A stretch of DNA of 64,000 nt from assembly GCF_048593165.1 (NCBI RefSeq), contig NZ_CP184271.1; one strand, written 5' to 3'. The notes beneath the pieces are model-generated. The model worked only from the letters and a program-made list of their open reading frames with translations. It searched no databases and was not told the origin of the DNA. This document shows, in pieces, positions 26,248 to 34,567 of the stretch (the first letter of the stretch is position 1; the number at the start of each line of letters is the position of its first letter). Source of the stretch: Pectobacterium sp013449375 (lineage in GTDB: Bacteria; Pseudomonadota; Gammaproteobacteria; Enterobacterales; Enterobacteriaceae). The position numbers and the translations under genes were made by a program.

Positions 26248-26748
26248 ATGGCTTCACTTGAGCAGTTTAATCAATTGAATGAGAAAGAGGCGCAAGCGCT
26301 GCTGTTGCCCTGCGTAGCGCTGCCCCGTTGGGTCAAGCTGGTTGCTCAGGGGCGCCCCTATCTGCACGTTTCTGATGTGCTGGAAGCCGGAATGAAGGCA
26401 AGCCAAGACTGGCAAGCTGAAGATCTGAGGCTGGCACTCAGTACCCATCCCCGCATTGGCGAAAAAGCGGCAGGCAGCACGCAGGAAGCGGAACTATCGC
26501 GACAAGAGCAGGCGGCGGTCAATCATGACGATGCGGCACTTGCGCAAGCATTACGCGAGGGCAATGTGCGCTACGAAGCACAGTTTGGTCATGTGTTTCT
26601 CGTTCGTGCCAAAGGACGCAGTGCTGAGGACATACTGCATCTCTTGCAGCAACGGTTACAAAATACGCCCGAACAAGAAACGCGAGAAGCGCTGATTCAA
26701 TTACGGGAAATCACAATGTTAAGACTGGAAGGAGTGTTTAACGAATGA
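26248..26748 (+). CDS. uraD: UraD, OHCU decarboxylase
   Basis: Decarboxylates 2-oxo-4-hydroxy-4-carboxy-5-ureidoimidazoline to S-allantoin. The 166-residue length is usual. The catalytic His is in HPRIGEKAAG near residue 68, and the C-terminal signature RYEAQFGHVFLVRAKGRS is complete. The ATG follows a strong GGAGGAG ribosome-binding site. It overlaps uraH by ATGA, so the two steps after HpxO are translated together. Klebsiella calls this gene hpxQ. Confidence 0.95.
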   Translation: MASLEQFNQLNEKEAQALLLPCVALPRWVKLVAQGRPYLHVSDVLEAGMKASQDWQAEDLRLALSTHPRIGEKAAGSTQEAELSRQEQAAVNHDDAALAQALREGNVRYEAQFGHVFLVRAKGRSAEDILHLLQQRLQNTPEQETREALIQLREITMLRLEGVFNE

Positions 26749-27080
26749 GCACGCTAAGTACCCATATTCTGGATATTGCTTTAGGCCAGCCTGCCGTTGG
26801 CATAAAGGTTCGCTTAGAGCGGCAGGACGATGCTCACTGGCGCATGATCGCTGAAGATGTCACCAACGAAGATGGTCGTATTGCAGCGTTCGTCAACGCC
26901 CCGCTGCCTGCGGGACACTATCGCCTGACGGCCGCGATTGGCGATTGGTTTGCTGCGGCAAACCGCGAGTCGTTGTTTGTTGAGGCGCAGATTGATTTTC
27001 GTCTCAGCACTTCTGGCGGGCACTATCATCTGCCCTTCCTGATTTCGCCGTGGTCTTGGTCAACCTACCGCGGCAGTTGA
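26745..27080 (+). CDS. uraH: UraH, 5-hydroxyisourate hydrolase
   Basis: Transthyretin-like enzyme that hydrolyses 5-hydroxyisourate to OHCU. The 111-residue chain has the active-site His7 (LSTHILDIALGQPA), the GRIAAF strand region and the diagnostic C-terminal YRGS. No periplasmic signal peptide is present, so it acts in the cytoplasm with HpxO and UraD. The start overlaps the uraD stop (ATGA). Its last 21 bp overlap the end of the convergent xdhC, leaving no intergenic space there. Klebsiella calls this gene hpxT. Confidence 0.95.
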   Translation: MSTLSTHILDIALGQPAVGIKVRLERQDDAHWRMIAEDVTNEDGRIAAFVNAPLPAGHYRLTAAIGDWFAAANRESLFVEAQIDFRLSTSGGHYHLPFLISPWSWSTYRGS

Positions 27081-27845
27081 TACTTGATGGTAAACCGCAA
27101 TAATTTCTCCGGCGATCGCCACAGCGATTTCTGCCGGTAGCTTCCCCTTAACATCCGGCAGACCAACCGGACAACGCATCGTCGCAAGCTGTGCTTCACT
27201 GATGCCTTTTCCGGTTAACTGGTAGGTGAAGCGCTGGCGTTTCGTGTGGGATCCGATCAGGCCAAAGTAGCGATAATCGCCGCGTTTCAGAATGGCCTCT
27301 GCCAGTGTGAGATCGCGTGGATGGTGGTGCGTCATCACCACGAAATAGCTGCCGGCAGGGCTGTCTTTCACCGCATCTAACGGATCTTCCAGATGGCGGG
27401 TGATCACCCCCGGCGGCACTTCACGGAACATCTCTTCTCGTTCATCCACCCACGCTATCCGGCAGGGTAGGGTGGCGAGTAACGACACCAGCGCATGGCC
27501 AACGTGACCGGCGCCAAAGACCACGATATGTGGCTGCGGCAAAATTAATGGTTCCAGCAACACAGTGGTCATGCCACCGCAGCACTGACCCGCCCTGGCG
27601 CCAAGGTTAAAGTGCTCAATGCGCGGCTGAGTCGCATGTTGTCTTAACATATCGCGAGCAATGGCGATGCATTGATACTCCAGATTGCCGCCGCCGATGG
27701 TCAGCCAGCTTTCCTGTGAGGTGACGATCATTTTGGTGCCGCCATCACGCGGGACGGAGCCTTTCTCGCCAAGCAGTGTCAGCAGGACACACGCTTCATG
27801 ACGGGCGTGCAAGGTACTCAGAATGTTAATCCAGGTATCGTTCAT
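27060..27845 (-). CDS. xdhC: XdhC, xanthine dehydrogenase maturation factor
   Basis: A 261-residue XdhC/CoxI-type protein that binds and protects the molybdenum cofactor and promotes its sulfuration before insertion into XdhB. The N-terminal XdhC part includes GSVPRDGGTKMIV and NLGARAGQCCGG; the C-terminal Rossmann part begins VVFGAGHVGHAL. The ATG at 27845 overlaps the xdhB stop (ATGA) and has GGGAG upstream; the longer frame to 27875 is rejected. It is the last gene of guaD-xdhA-xdhB-xdhC and its 3' end overlaps uraH. Confidence 0.93.
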   Translation of the reverse strand: MNDTWINILSTLHARHEACVLLTLLGEKGSVPRDGGTKMIVTSQESWLTIGGGNLEYQCIAIARDMLRQHATQPRIEHFNLGARAGQCCGGMTTVLLEPLILPQPHIVVFGAGHVGHALVSLLATLPCRIAWVDEREEMFREVPPGVITRHLEDPLDAVKDSPAGSYFVVMTHHHPRDLTLAEAILKRGDYRYFGLIGSHTKRQRFTYQLTGKGISEAQLATMRCPVGLPDVKGKLPAEIAVAIAGEIIAVYHQVSTAAVG

Positions 27846-30196
27846 GCCATCTCCCGCTGCGACTGTATCCCCCAAAATACGCGCTCAGGCGTAGCTGGCG
27901 CATCAAGATGCGGGTGGTGGCGATAGTTTGCTAGGCTAGCCACCGCATCCTGTAACGCACACCAGACGGAAATGCCTAACATAAAAGGCGGTTCGCCGAC
28001 GGCTTTTGAACGGTAAACCGTCTGTTTGGGATTGGCGTGGTTTTCCAGCAGATGTACACGGAAATCCGGCGGTATATCGCTGATCGCTGGGATTTTGTAG
28101 CTCATTGGGCTATCGGTGAGTAAACGACCATCTTGATTCCACACCAGTTCCTCACAGGTTAACCACCCCGCGCCCTGAATAAACCCGCCCTCGATCTGGC
28201 CGATATCCAACGCTGGATTCAGCGACTGCCCAACATCGTGCAAGATATCCGTGCGCAACAGCCGATACTCGCCAGTCAAGGTATCAACCAGAACTTCTGA
28301 ACAGGCCGCGCCGTAGGCAAAATAGTAAAATGGCTGGCCTCGTCCCGCAGTACGGTCATAGTGAATACTGGGAACCTTATAAAAGCCGGTTGCAGAAAGC
28401 GGCACCTGGTTCAGCCACGCCAAATTGGCGACATCGGCAAAGCGATAGTATTTTCCTGGTACCTGTACGATGCCGTTACGAAAGACCACATCCTGTTCAT
28501 TGCAGTGATGTAATTGACACAGCATCTCTGTCAGCCGTGTTTTCAGTGTTTGCGCGGCGATTTCCGCCGCTTTGCCGTTTAGGTCAGCGCCCGATGAAGC
28601 GGCAGTGGGAGACGTATTGGGCACTTTGCCGGTACTGGTGGCGGTGACCTGAATTGTCTCCAGCGGAATTTGCAATACCTCCGCCACGACCTGCGCGACT
28701 TTGGTGTTGAGGCCTTGTCCCATCTCGGTACCGCCGTGATTGAGCTGCACTGTGCCATCGGTATAGATCAGGATTAATGCCCCAGCCTGATTTAAAAAGC
28801 TCGACGTAAAAGAGATGCCGAACTTCACTGGCGTGAGCGCCAGACCACGCTTGAGTACCGGACTGGCGGCGTTAAATTGGTGGATTGCTTCACGGCGCGC
28901 GTGATAGTCCGCGCGGTGCTCCAGTTGTTGGGTGATTTCTGGCAGCACATTGTCTTCTATCGTTTGCCAGTAGTGCGTGATGTTGCGTTCTGCCTTGCCA
29001 TAATAGTTACGTTTACGGATCGTCAGTGGGTCGCACCCCAGTTCACGGGCGATGCGATCCATAATTTGTTCGATGGCGACCATGCCCTGTGGTCCGCCGA
29101 ATCCGCGATAAGCGGTATTGGAGGCCAAATGCGTGCGGCAGCGATAGCCCGTGATACGCGCATCGCCGAGGTAGTAGGCATTGTCTGCATGAAACATGGC
29201 GCGATCGCAGATAGAACCGGAAAGATCGAGGGCGTAGCCGCAGTTTGCCGCCAGATCGATCGCGACACCGTGCAGCATGCCATCATCGGTAAAACCAACA
29301 TCATAACGCACGAAGAAAGGGTGCCGTTTGCCGGTGGTTCGCATATCATCACGACGGCTCAGACGTAGCTTGGCGGGGCGCCCCGTCAGATAGGCGGCCA
29401 ACGCTGCATGGCAGGCGATGCTAGCTGCCTGCGTTTCCTTACCGCCAAATCCTCCCCCCATTCGGCGCATATCGACAGTGACTTTGTTCATGGATAGGCC
29501 GAGTACCGATGAGACCAGTTTCTGTACCTCGGTGGGATGTTGCGTTGAGGAAAAAACCTGAAGGGTGTGATCTTCTCCCGGCAGAACCATGGCGACCTGA
29601 CCTTCCAGATAAAAGTGTTCCTGTCCGCCGATATGAAATTGCCCTTGAATACGATGAGGCGCATCAGACAGCGCCGTATCCACATTGCCACGTTGGTGCA
29701 CGTGCGGGGCTTCTACCCAGAATTCGCGTCGCAACGCCTCTTCCACATCTAATATGGCTTCTAGCGGTTGGTACGTGACATTAACCGCGTTGGCGCCGCT
29801 CTGCGCGGCTTCCCAGCTTTCGGCGACCACCATCAACACGATCTGACCGTGATATTCCACCGTTTCTTTAGCGAACAATGGCTCCCCAGGCGCCAGCGCG
29901 CCAATATCCAATTCACCAGGAACATCTTGCCAACTGAGAATGCGAATGACCCCTGGCACCGCGAGGCAGGCGCGTGTATCAATGTCGAGAATGTGGGCGT
30001 GGGCATGCTCGCTCAGCACTGGGCAGAGCTGCAATAACCCAGGCAGCGTCGCCTTGTCATCGACATAGTCGGCTTGGCCGCTCACTTGTTTGTCTGCGCT
30101 GTCATGTTTTTGGCTACGGCCTGCACCGCCCATGAGTTCACGATGAAACTGTTCCACCAACCGCTGTTCTGACAGGTGTTCGGTATTAATCAACAT
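27842..30196 (-). CDS. xdhB: XdhB, xanthine dehydrogenase molybdopterin subunit
   Basis: The 784-residue Mo-binding subunit oxidises hypoxanthine and xanthine to urate. Family signatures visible are GGQEHFYLEGQVA, the GGGFGGKETQA loop contacting the cofactor, RGFGGPQGM with the substrate-orienting Arg, GGTEMGQGLNTKV and the C-terminal KAVGEPPF carrying the catalytic Glu. The length matches bacterial XdhB. The ATG at 30196 overlaps the xdhA end by 11 bp. It works as a heterotetramer with XdhA, which takes electrons to NAD. Klebsiella instead uses the Rieske-type HpxDE for this step. Confidence 0.95.
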   Translation of the reverse strand: MLINTEHLSEQRLVEQFHRELMGGAGRSQKHDSADKQVSGQADYVDDKATLPGLLQLCPVLSEHAHAHILDIDTRACLAVPGVIRILSWQDVPGELDIGALAPGEPLFAKETVEYHGQIVLMVVAESWEAAQSGANAVNVTYQPLEAILDVEEALRREFWVEAPHVHQRGNVDTALSDAPHRIQGQFHIGGQEHFYLEGQVAMVLPGEDHTLQVFSSTQHPTEVQKLVSSVLGLSMNKVTVDMRRMGGGFGGKETQAASIACHAALAAYLTGRPAKLRLSRRDDMRTTGKRHPFFVRYDVGFTDDGMLHGVAIDLAANCGYALDLSGSICDRAMFHADNAYYLGDARITGYRCRTHLASNTAYRGFGGPQGMVAIEQIMDRIARELGCDPLTIRKRNYYGKAERNITHYWQTIEDNVLPEITQQLEHRADYHARREAIHQFNAASPVLKRGLALTPVKFGISFTSSFLNQAGALILIYTDGTVQLNHGGTEMGQGLNTKVAQVVAEVLQIPLETIQVTATSTGKVPNTSPTAASSGADLNGKAAEIAAQTLKTRLTEMLCQLHHCNEQDVVFRNGIVQVPGKYYRFADVANLAWLNQVPLSATGFYKVPSIHYDRTAGRGQPFYYFAYGAACSEVLVDTLTGEYRLLRTDILHDVGQSLNPALDIGQIEGGFIQGAGWLTCEELVWNQDGRLLTDSPMSYKIPAISDIPPDFRVHLLENHANPKQTVYRSKAVGEPPFMLGISVWCALQDAVASLANYRHHPHLDAPATPERVFWGIQSQREMA

Positions 30197-31619
30197 AGCT
30201 ATCTACCTCCAGCGCGGCTTGTGGATAGTGCTGCTGCAAGGCGTAGCGCCGCAGCAGGTTTTGTGCGATAGCGAGGCGATAGTCTCCGCTGCCACGGAAG
30301 TCATTCAGTGGTGAAAAATCCTGTGCCAGTGCGGCGCAGGCGGACGCTAATGCATCAGACAAAGGATGTTGCAACAGCGCTTGCTCACAGGCTTTTGCTC
30401 GTGAAGGGATGGCCGCCATGCCACCGAAACCGATGCGCGCTTGCGTGACTCGGCCTTCTTCCGTCTGAATATTGAAGGCGGCAAATACGGTCGAAATATC
30501 GTCATCGCGCCGTTTGGATACCTTCCAAGCGGCAAATGTTGGGGAAATACTGGCGCGTGGAATGATGATATCGCGGATAAATTCGCCGCGTTGCAACGCG
30601 GTCTGACGGTAGGCCAGAAAAAATTGATCGAGGGGAAGCTCACGCGAGTGGTCGCCGCGTTGTAACACCAAGCGAGCATTGAGCGCCAGCAGCATCGGCG
30701 CGCCGTCGCCAATGGGGGAGGCATTAGCAAGATTACCTGCCAGCGTTCCCTGATTGCGAATCTGGCGCGATGCGAACCGTTCCAGTGCTTGACTGAACGC
30801 GGGAATCAGCGTTTCCAGCGCGAGCTGGCAGCGTTGAAGCGTCACGCCGGCACCGAGTGTGATGGTTTCATCGGTGATAGTGATGTGTTGCAGTTCCTCA
30901 ACCCGATGCAAGGCGATGATGCGCTCAAGTGGGCGATGGTGTTGTGTCACGTTAAGCGCTAAATCGGTGCCACCCGCCAGCAAATGCGCGGAAGGATGGC
31001 GCAGATAAGTCCGCGCCAGTTCTGCCACTGTCGTGGGCAATGTATTCGCGTCATCAGTGGTGTTCTCTTGCCGGATCGCACGTATTTCATTGAGTCGTTT
31101 TGCGGTTGCTTGTGCCTGCTCACGAAAGTGATCGTGGATATCCACTCCACAAACCTGTTGTGCCGCGCTGATGATGGGGCGGTAGCCCGTACAGCGGCAC
31201 AAGTTGCCGGCTAACTGCTGTTCAACATCGTGTCTGGAACCCGAGCATCCCGATTTTTGTAACGCAAAAGTCGACATCACAAAACCCGGTGTACAAAAGC
31301 CACACTGAGAGGCATGGCTGTCGGCCATGGCCTGCTGTACGGGATGGAGTACGCCGTTTTCAGACAAATCTTCCACGGTTAGCAACTGTTTGCCGTGAAG
31401 TTGGCTCATGAGCATGATGCAACTGTTGGCAGTCTGGTAGGCCATACCCTCAGCGGTCGGTTCGCCAATAACGATGGTACAGGCGCCGCAGTCCCCTGAG
31501 GCACAGCCTTCTTTGGAGCCTGTGCGTCTTTCCTGTGTGCGCAGCCAGCGGAGCAGCGTGGTATCGGGTGCGGTGTCCGTTAACGTTTTGAGCGTTTGGT
31601 TCAGTAAGAAGCGAATCAT
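30186..31619 (-). CDS. xdhA: XdhA, xanthine dehydrogenase Fe-S/FAD subunit
   Basis: A 477-residue electron-transfer subunit. Residues 1-80 form a plant-type [2Fe-2S] domain (Cys39, Cys44, Cys47 and Cys67). The second [2Fe-2S] domain has Cys106, Cys109 (CGFCTPG) and Cys141, Cys143 (CRCTGYRP). A FAD domain from about residue 190 contains AGGTDLALNV and the GTLAGNLANASPIGDG loop. The start ATG overlaps the guaD stop (ATGA). The order Fe-S then FAD in one polypeptide is that of the Rhodobacter-type XdhA. Confidence 0.95.
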   Translation of the reverse strand: MIRFLLNQTLKTLTDTAPDTTLLRWLRTQERRTGSKEGCASGDCGACTIVIGEPTAEGMAYQTANSCIMLMSQLHGKQLLTVEDLSENGVLHPVQQAMADSHASQCGFCTPGFVMSTFALQKSGCSGSRHDVEQQLAGNLCRCTGYRPIISAAQQVCGVDIHDHFREQAQATAKRLNEIRAIRQENTTDDANTLPTTVAELARTYLRHPSAHLLAGGTDLALNVTQHHRPLERIIALHRVEELQHITITDETITLGAGVTLQRCQLALETLIPAFSQALERFASRQIRNQGTLAGNLANASPIGDGAPMLLALNARLVLQRGDHSRELPLDQFFLAYRQTALQRGEFIRDIIIPRASISPTFAAWKVSKRRDDDISTVFAAFNIQTEEGRVTQARIGFGGMAAIPSRAKACEQALLQHPLSDALASACAALAQDFSPLNDFRGSGDYRLAIAQNLLRRYALQQHYPQAALEVDSYVD

Positions 31620-32947
31620 GCGGCTTTCTCCACGTCATCCTGACGCCAGACACAGTGGCCGTTAACCCAGGTATGCCAGATATTGCGGTCGTCTCCCAGA
31701 GTCATCAGTAAAAACAGCTTTTCGTAGATATCATGGCAGCTTGCCAGACGCATTTTTTGCAGTGGGCTGACGGCCAGATCTAACACCACGAAGTCAGCCT
31801 CTTTGCCTGGCATGAAGTTGCCGATGTAGCGATCGAGATCCAAGGCGTGAGCGCCCCCCAGCGTTGCATGATAGAACGCTTGGCAAGCATGGAGTTTGTT
31901 CCTTTGCAACTGCGCGACTTTGTAGGCTTCTCCGAGTGTCTGCAACATATTAAAGGTGGTACCTGCGCCAATATCCGTACCGATCCCGACGCGTATACCG
32001 TGATCGAGACAAGTCTGTAACGGGAAGAGACCGCTGCCGAGAAATAAGTTCGACGTGGGACAGAAAGCGATTGATGAATCGGTGTCGCGCAGGCATTCCC
32101 ACTCGCACGGTTCCAGATGAATGGCATGAGCAAATACGCTCCGCCTGCCTGTCATGTGGTAATGGTGATACACCCCGAGATAGCTGCTGTGTTCGGGCCA
32201 GAGAGCCTTAACCCACGCGACTTCATCGGTGTTTTCACTTAAGTGGGTATGTAGCCAGATATCAGGAAACTCCTCACGTAGCTGTTCCACCACGCGCATC
32301 AGCTCTGGTGAAGAGGTCGGCGCAAAGCGCGGCGTAAGAGCGTAATTGATGCGCCCTTTATTGTGCCAGCGCAGAATCAGGTCGCGCGTTTGTTGGTAGC
32401 TCTGCTCTGGCGTTTCAAGCAGATAAGGTGGCGCATTTCTGTCCATCATCACTTTGCCGGCGATCAGGCGCATTTCAAGATGGCTCGCGGCGCGAAACAG
32501 GGCGTCTACGGATTCTGGGTGTACAGTACCGAACACCAATGCCGTTGTCGTACCGTTAGCCAGAAGCTGATTGAGAAAGAACGCCGACATCGCAGCGGCA
32601 TAGTCGCTATCGGCATATTTGCTTTCCGTGGGAAACGTATAGGTTTGCAACCATTCTAACAACTGTTCTCCCCACGCACCGACCATCTCGGTTTGCGGGT
32701 AATGCAGGTGAGTGTCGACAAAGCCTGGCACAATCAGTTTGTCACGGTAATCGATATAGTCCGTTGGATGACGTAGCCACTGACACCCTGTTTCCCATTC
32801 CACTAGCGCGACGATATGGTTACCGTCGAGAAACAATAGCCCATCGTTGAAGCTGCGACTCTGTTTTAGCATGTCATCTGGCCGCGCCGCTAAATCGGTA
32901 ATATCGAAAAACTGGCTACGTAATGCGCAGGTATAATTTATCGTCAT
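31616..32947 (-). CDS. guaD: Guanine deaminase
   Basis: Zn-dependent amidohydrolase that converts guanine to xanthine, feeding XdhAB. The 443-residue chain shows the metal-binding HxH at residues 80-82 in DTHLHYPQ, a second His cluster in LHTHLSENTDE, and the catalytic Asp in GIGTDIGAGTTFN. The PQTEMVGAWGEQLLEWL segment is characteristic of guanine deaminases. AAGAGG precedes the ATG. It heads the guaD-xdhA-xdhB-xdhC operon, whose genes all overlap by 4-11 bp. A sigma-54-type promoter lies about 100 bp upstream. Confidence 0.95.
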   Translation of the reverse strand: MTINYTCALRSQFFDITDLAARPDDMLKQSRSFNDGLLFLDGNHIVALVEWETGCQWLRHPTDYIDYRDKLIVPGFVDTHLHYPQTEMVGAWGEQLLEWLQTYTFPTESKYADSDYAAAMSAFFLNQLLANGTTTALVFGTVHPESVDALFRAASHLEMRLIAGKVMMDRNAPPYLLETPEQSYQQTRDLILRWHNKGRINYALTPRFAPTSSPELMRVVEQLREEFPDIWLHTHLSENTDEVAWVKALWPEHSSYLGVYHHYHMTGRRSVFAHAIHLEPCEWECLRDTDSSIAFCPTSNLFLGSGLFPLQTCLDHGIRVGIGTDIGAGTTFNMLQTLGEAYKVAQLQRNKLHACQAFYHATLGGAHALDLDRYIGNFMPGKEADFVVLDLAVSPLQKMRLASCHDIYEKLFLLMTLGDDRNIWHTWVNGHCVWRQDDVEKAA

Positions 32948-33048
32948 AGCAAAACCTCTTTTTATACGAAGGCGTTCCTCCGTATTCCCGCTCGGCCCTC
33001 AAATCAGCGTTGAGGACACCAGGCTGTTACCGCAGATGACGATAATTT

Positions 33049-33065
33049 TGCAAAGCGTATGCCAA
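33049..33065 (-). promoter_or_regulatory. Sigma-54 promoter of guaD-xdhABC
   Basis: On the minus strand TTGGCAT-ACGCT-TTGCA matches TTGGCAC-N5-TTGCA with one mismatch and keeps GG-N10-GC. It lies about 102 bp upstream of the guaD ATG. Confidence 0.72.
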
Positions 33066-33117
33066 TGTGTAATTTAATGAATTTCTACATATCAAATTGA
33101 AAATAAACGTTTTTTGT

Positions 33118-33133
33118 TTTGTTGCGCAACAAA
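33118..33133. promoter_or_regulatory. Perfect 16-bp palindrome upstream of guaD
   Basis: TTTGTTGCGCAACAAA lies 53 bp upstream of the guaD -24 element, a usual position for an enhancer-binding protein. Its right half extends to TTGCGCAACAAAG, which recurs as TTGTGCAACAAAG upstream of hpxO. Confidence 0.6.
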
Positions 33134-33169
33134 GATTCAAAATAATGAAAAAATAACGTTATCTTTCTG

Positions 33170-33207
33170 TGTGCAAACGGTTGCGAATATTAGTAACCGT
33201 TTGCGCA
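33170..33207. promoter_or_regulatory. PurR-like inverted repeat
   Basis: TGTGCAAACGGTT (33170-33182) and AACCGTTTGCGCA (33195-33207) are inverted copies with one mismatch, 12 bp apart. Each arm resembles half or more of the PurR box ACGCAAACGTTTGCGT. A different LacI-family regulator could also use it. Confidence 0.5.
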
Positions 33208-33603
33208 TTGAGAATGACAGAATAATATTCTGTTTGATGGCGGTTTTTTTCTTTTTTGACTGTATGATGTGTGGAGAATTTGCCCCACAATAGTGCACTT
33301 TCCCTGCTAGCTAGTCACTCATGCTGATTTGATTGTGATGAGGATGATTTTTGATGCAGCCACTCTTTAATTATGTCTGAATCAGGTATGATGAGTACCG
33401 CCGTCAGCCGTCCATCGGCTGCTCAACATCCCCTCTGTGTTATCAGCATGTTTATCCTGCTTTTTAACCTCATGCGTGATAACGGTCAGAAGCAGTTTTC
33501 CACACAGATAAAACGATTCCTATAAATAAGTGTCATGATAGATGTAGCGCGATAAGAACGACTCTTTATGCGGTACGCTGTTAATCACTTAAAGACGAGT
33601 ATC

Positions 33604-34527
33604 ATGAAAATTAAGCAAACATTTACTAGGGCATTACTCCACCCGCGCTATTGGACGACGTGGTTCGGCCTTGGTGTGCTGTTTTTATTAGTTCAACTTC
33701 CTTACCCGCTGCTGATGAAAATCGGGAGCAGTGCGGGGCGACTGTCCCGTCTCTTTCTAAAACGTCGAGTGGCGATTGCTCGGCGTAATCTTGAACTCTG
33801 TTTCCCCACCATTTCTGATGACGAACGTGAAGCGATGATAAACCGCAACTTTGCATCGCTCGGCATGGCTTTGGTTGAAACCGGCATTGCCTGGTTCTGG
33901 CCCGATCGTCGCGTGCGCCAGTGGTTTGATGTTTCAGGGTTGGAGCATTTACAGCACGCGACCGCAAAAGGTCAGGGCGTAATGGTGATTGGTATTCACT
34001 TTATGTCGCTGGAGCTGGGAGGCAGGGCGATGGGGCTGTGTCAACCGATGATGGCGATGTACCGTCCGCACAATAATAAAGCGATGGAATGGGTACAAAC
34101 TTGGGGACGCTCTCGTTCGAACAAGGCGATGATCGACCGTAAAGATCTGCGCGGTATGGTGCAAGCGTTGAAGCGCGGGGAAGCGGTATGGTTCGCGCCC
34201 GATCAGGATTACGGCCCTAAAGGCAGCGTGTTTGCCCCGTTCTTTGCAGTGAAAAATGCGGCGACCACCAGCGGCACGTACACGATCGGCCGTCTGGCCA
34301 AACCTGCGATGATGACGACAGTGCTGATTCGTAAGCCGGATGCGTCGGGTTACCACTTGGTGATCCAACCGGAGCTACAGGGTTACCCGTATCACGATGA
34401 ACAGGCTGCGGCGTGCTACATGAACACGGTGATTGAGAAAGAAATCATGCGTGCGCCCGAACAGTATCTCTGGCTGCACCGTCGTTTTAAAACACGCCCG
34501 ATAGGGGAAGTGTCGCTCTATGTCTGA
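33604..34527 (+). CDS. lpxP: LpxP-type lipid A late acyltransferase
   Basis: Inner-membrane acyltransferase of the LpxL/LpxP family that adds a secondary acyl chain (palmitoleate at low temperature for LpxP) to Kdo2-lipid IVA. The 307-residue chain is closer to LpxP than LpxL, for example in HFMSLELGG, LCQPMMAMYRPHNN and the C-terminal GEVSLYV. The catalytic HX4E is His132-Glu137. One hydrophobic segment near residues 18-36 anchors it. ATG 33604 aligns with the homologues; the longer frame from 33568 is rejected. It interrupts the purine region and has no evident link to it. Confidence 0.9.
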   Translation: MKIKQTFTRALLHPRYWTTWFGLGVLFLLVQLPYPLLMKIGSSAGRLSRLFLKRRVAIARRNLELCFPTISDDEREAMINRNFASLGMALVETGIAWFWPDRRVRQWFDVSGLEHLQHATAKGQGVMVIGIHFMSLELGGRAMGLCQPMMAMYRPHNNKAMEWVQTWGRSRSNKAMIDRKDLRGMVQALKRGEAVWFAPDQDYGPKGSVFAPFFAVKNAATTSGTYTIGRLAKPAMMTTVLIRKPDASGYHLVIQPELQGYPYHDEQAAACYMNTVIEKEIMRAPEQYLWLHRRFKTRPIGEVSLYV

Positions 34528-34534
34528 CGTCAGA

Positions 34535-34561
34535 CGCGCCGCATAAATGCTATGCGGCGCG
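34535..34561. terminator. Terminator between lpxP and the NCS1 permease
   Basis: CGCGCCGCATA-AATGC-TATGCGGCGCG is a perfect 11-bp stem with a 5-nt loop between two convergent stops. A T-rich stretch (CTCTTTTCC) follows some bases later on the plus side. Confidence 0.7.
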
Positions 34562-34567
34562 GACTGA

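Larger units (their letters stand above)
32948..33603. other. Divergent control region guaD / lpxP
   Basis: 656 bp without a credible gene, AT-rich. The guaD side holds a sigma-54-type promoter (33049-33065), a perfect palindrome (33118-33133) and a PurR-like inverted repeat (33170-33207). Nothing clear was identified in 33300-33600, where the lpxP promoter should lie. Confidence 0.6.
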
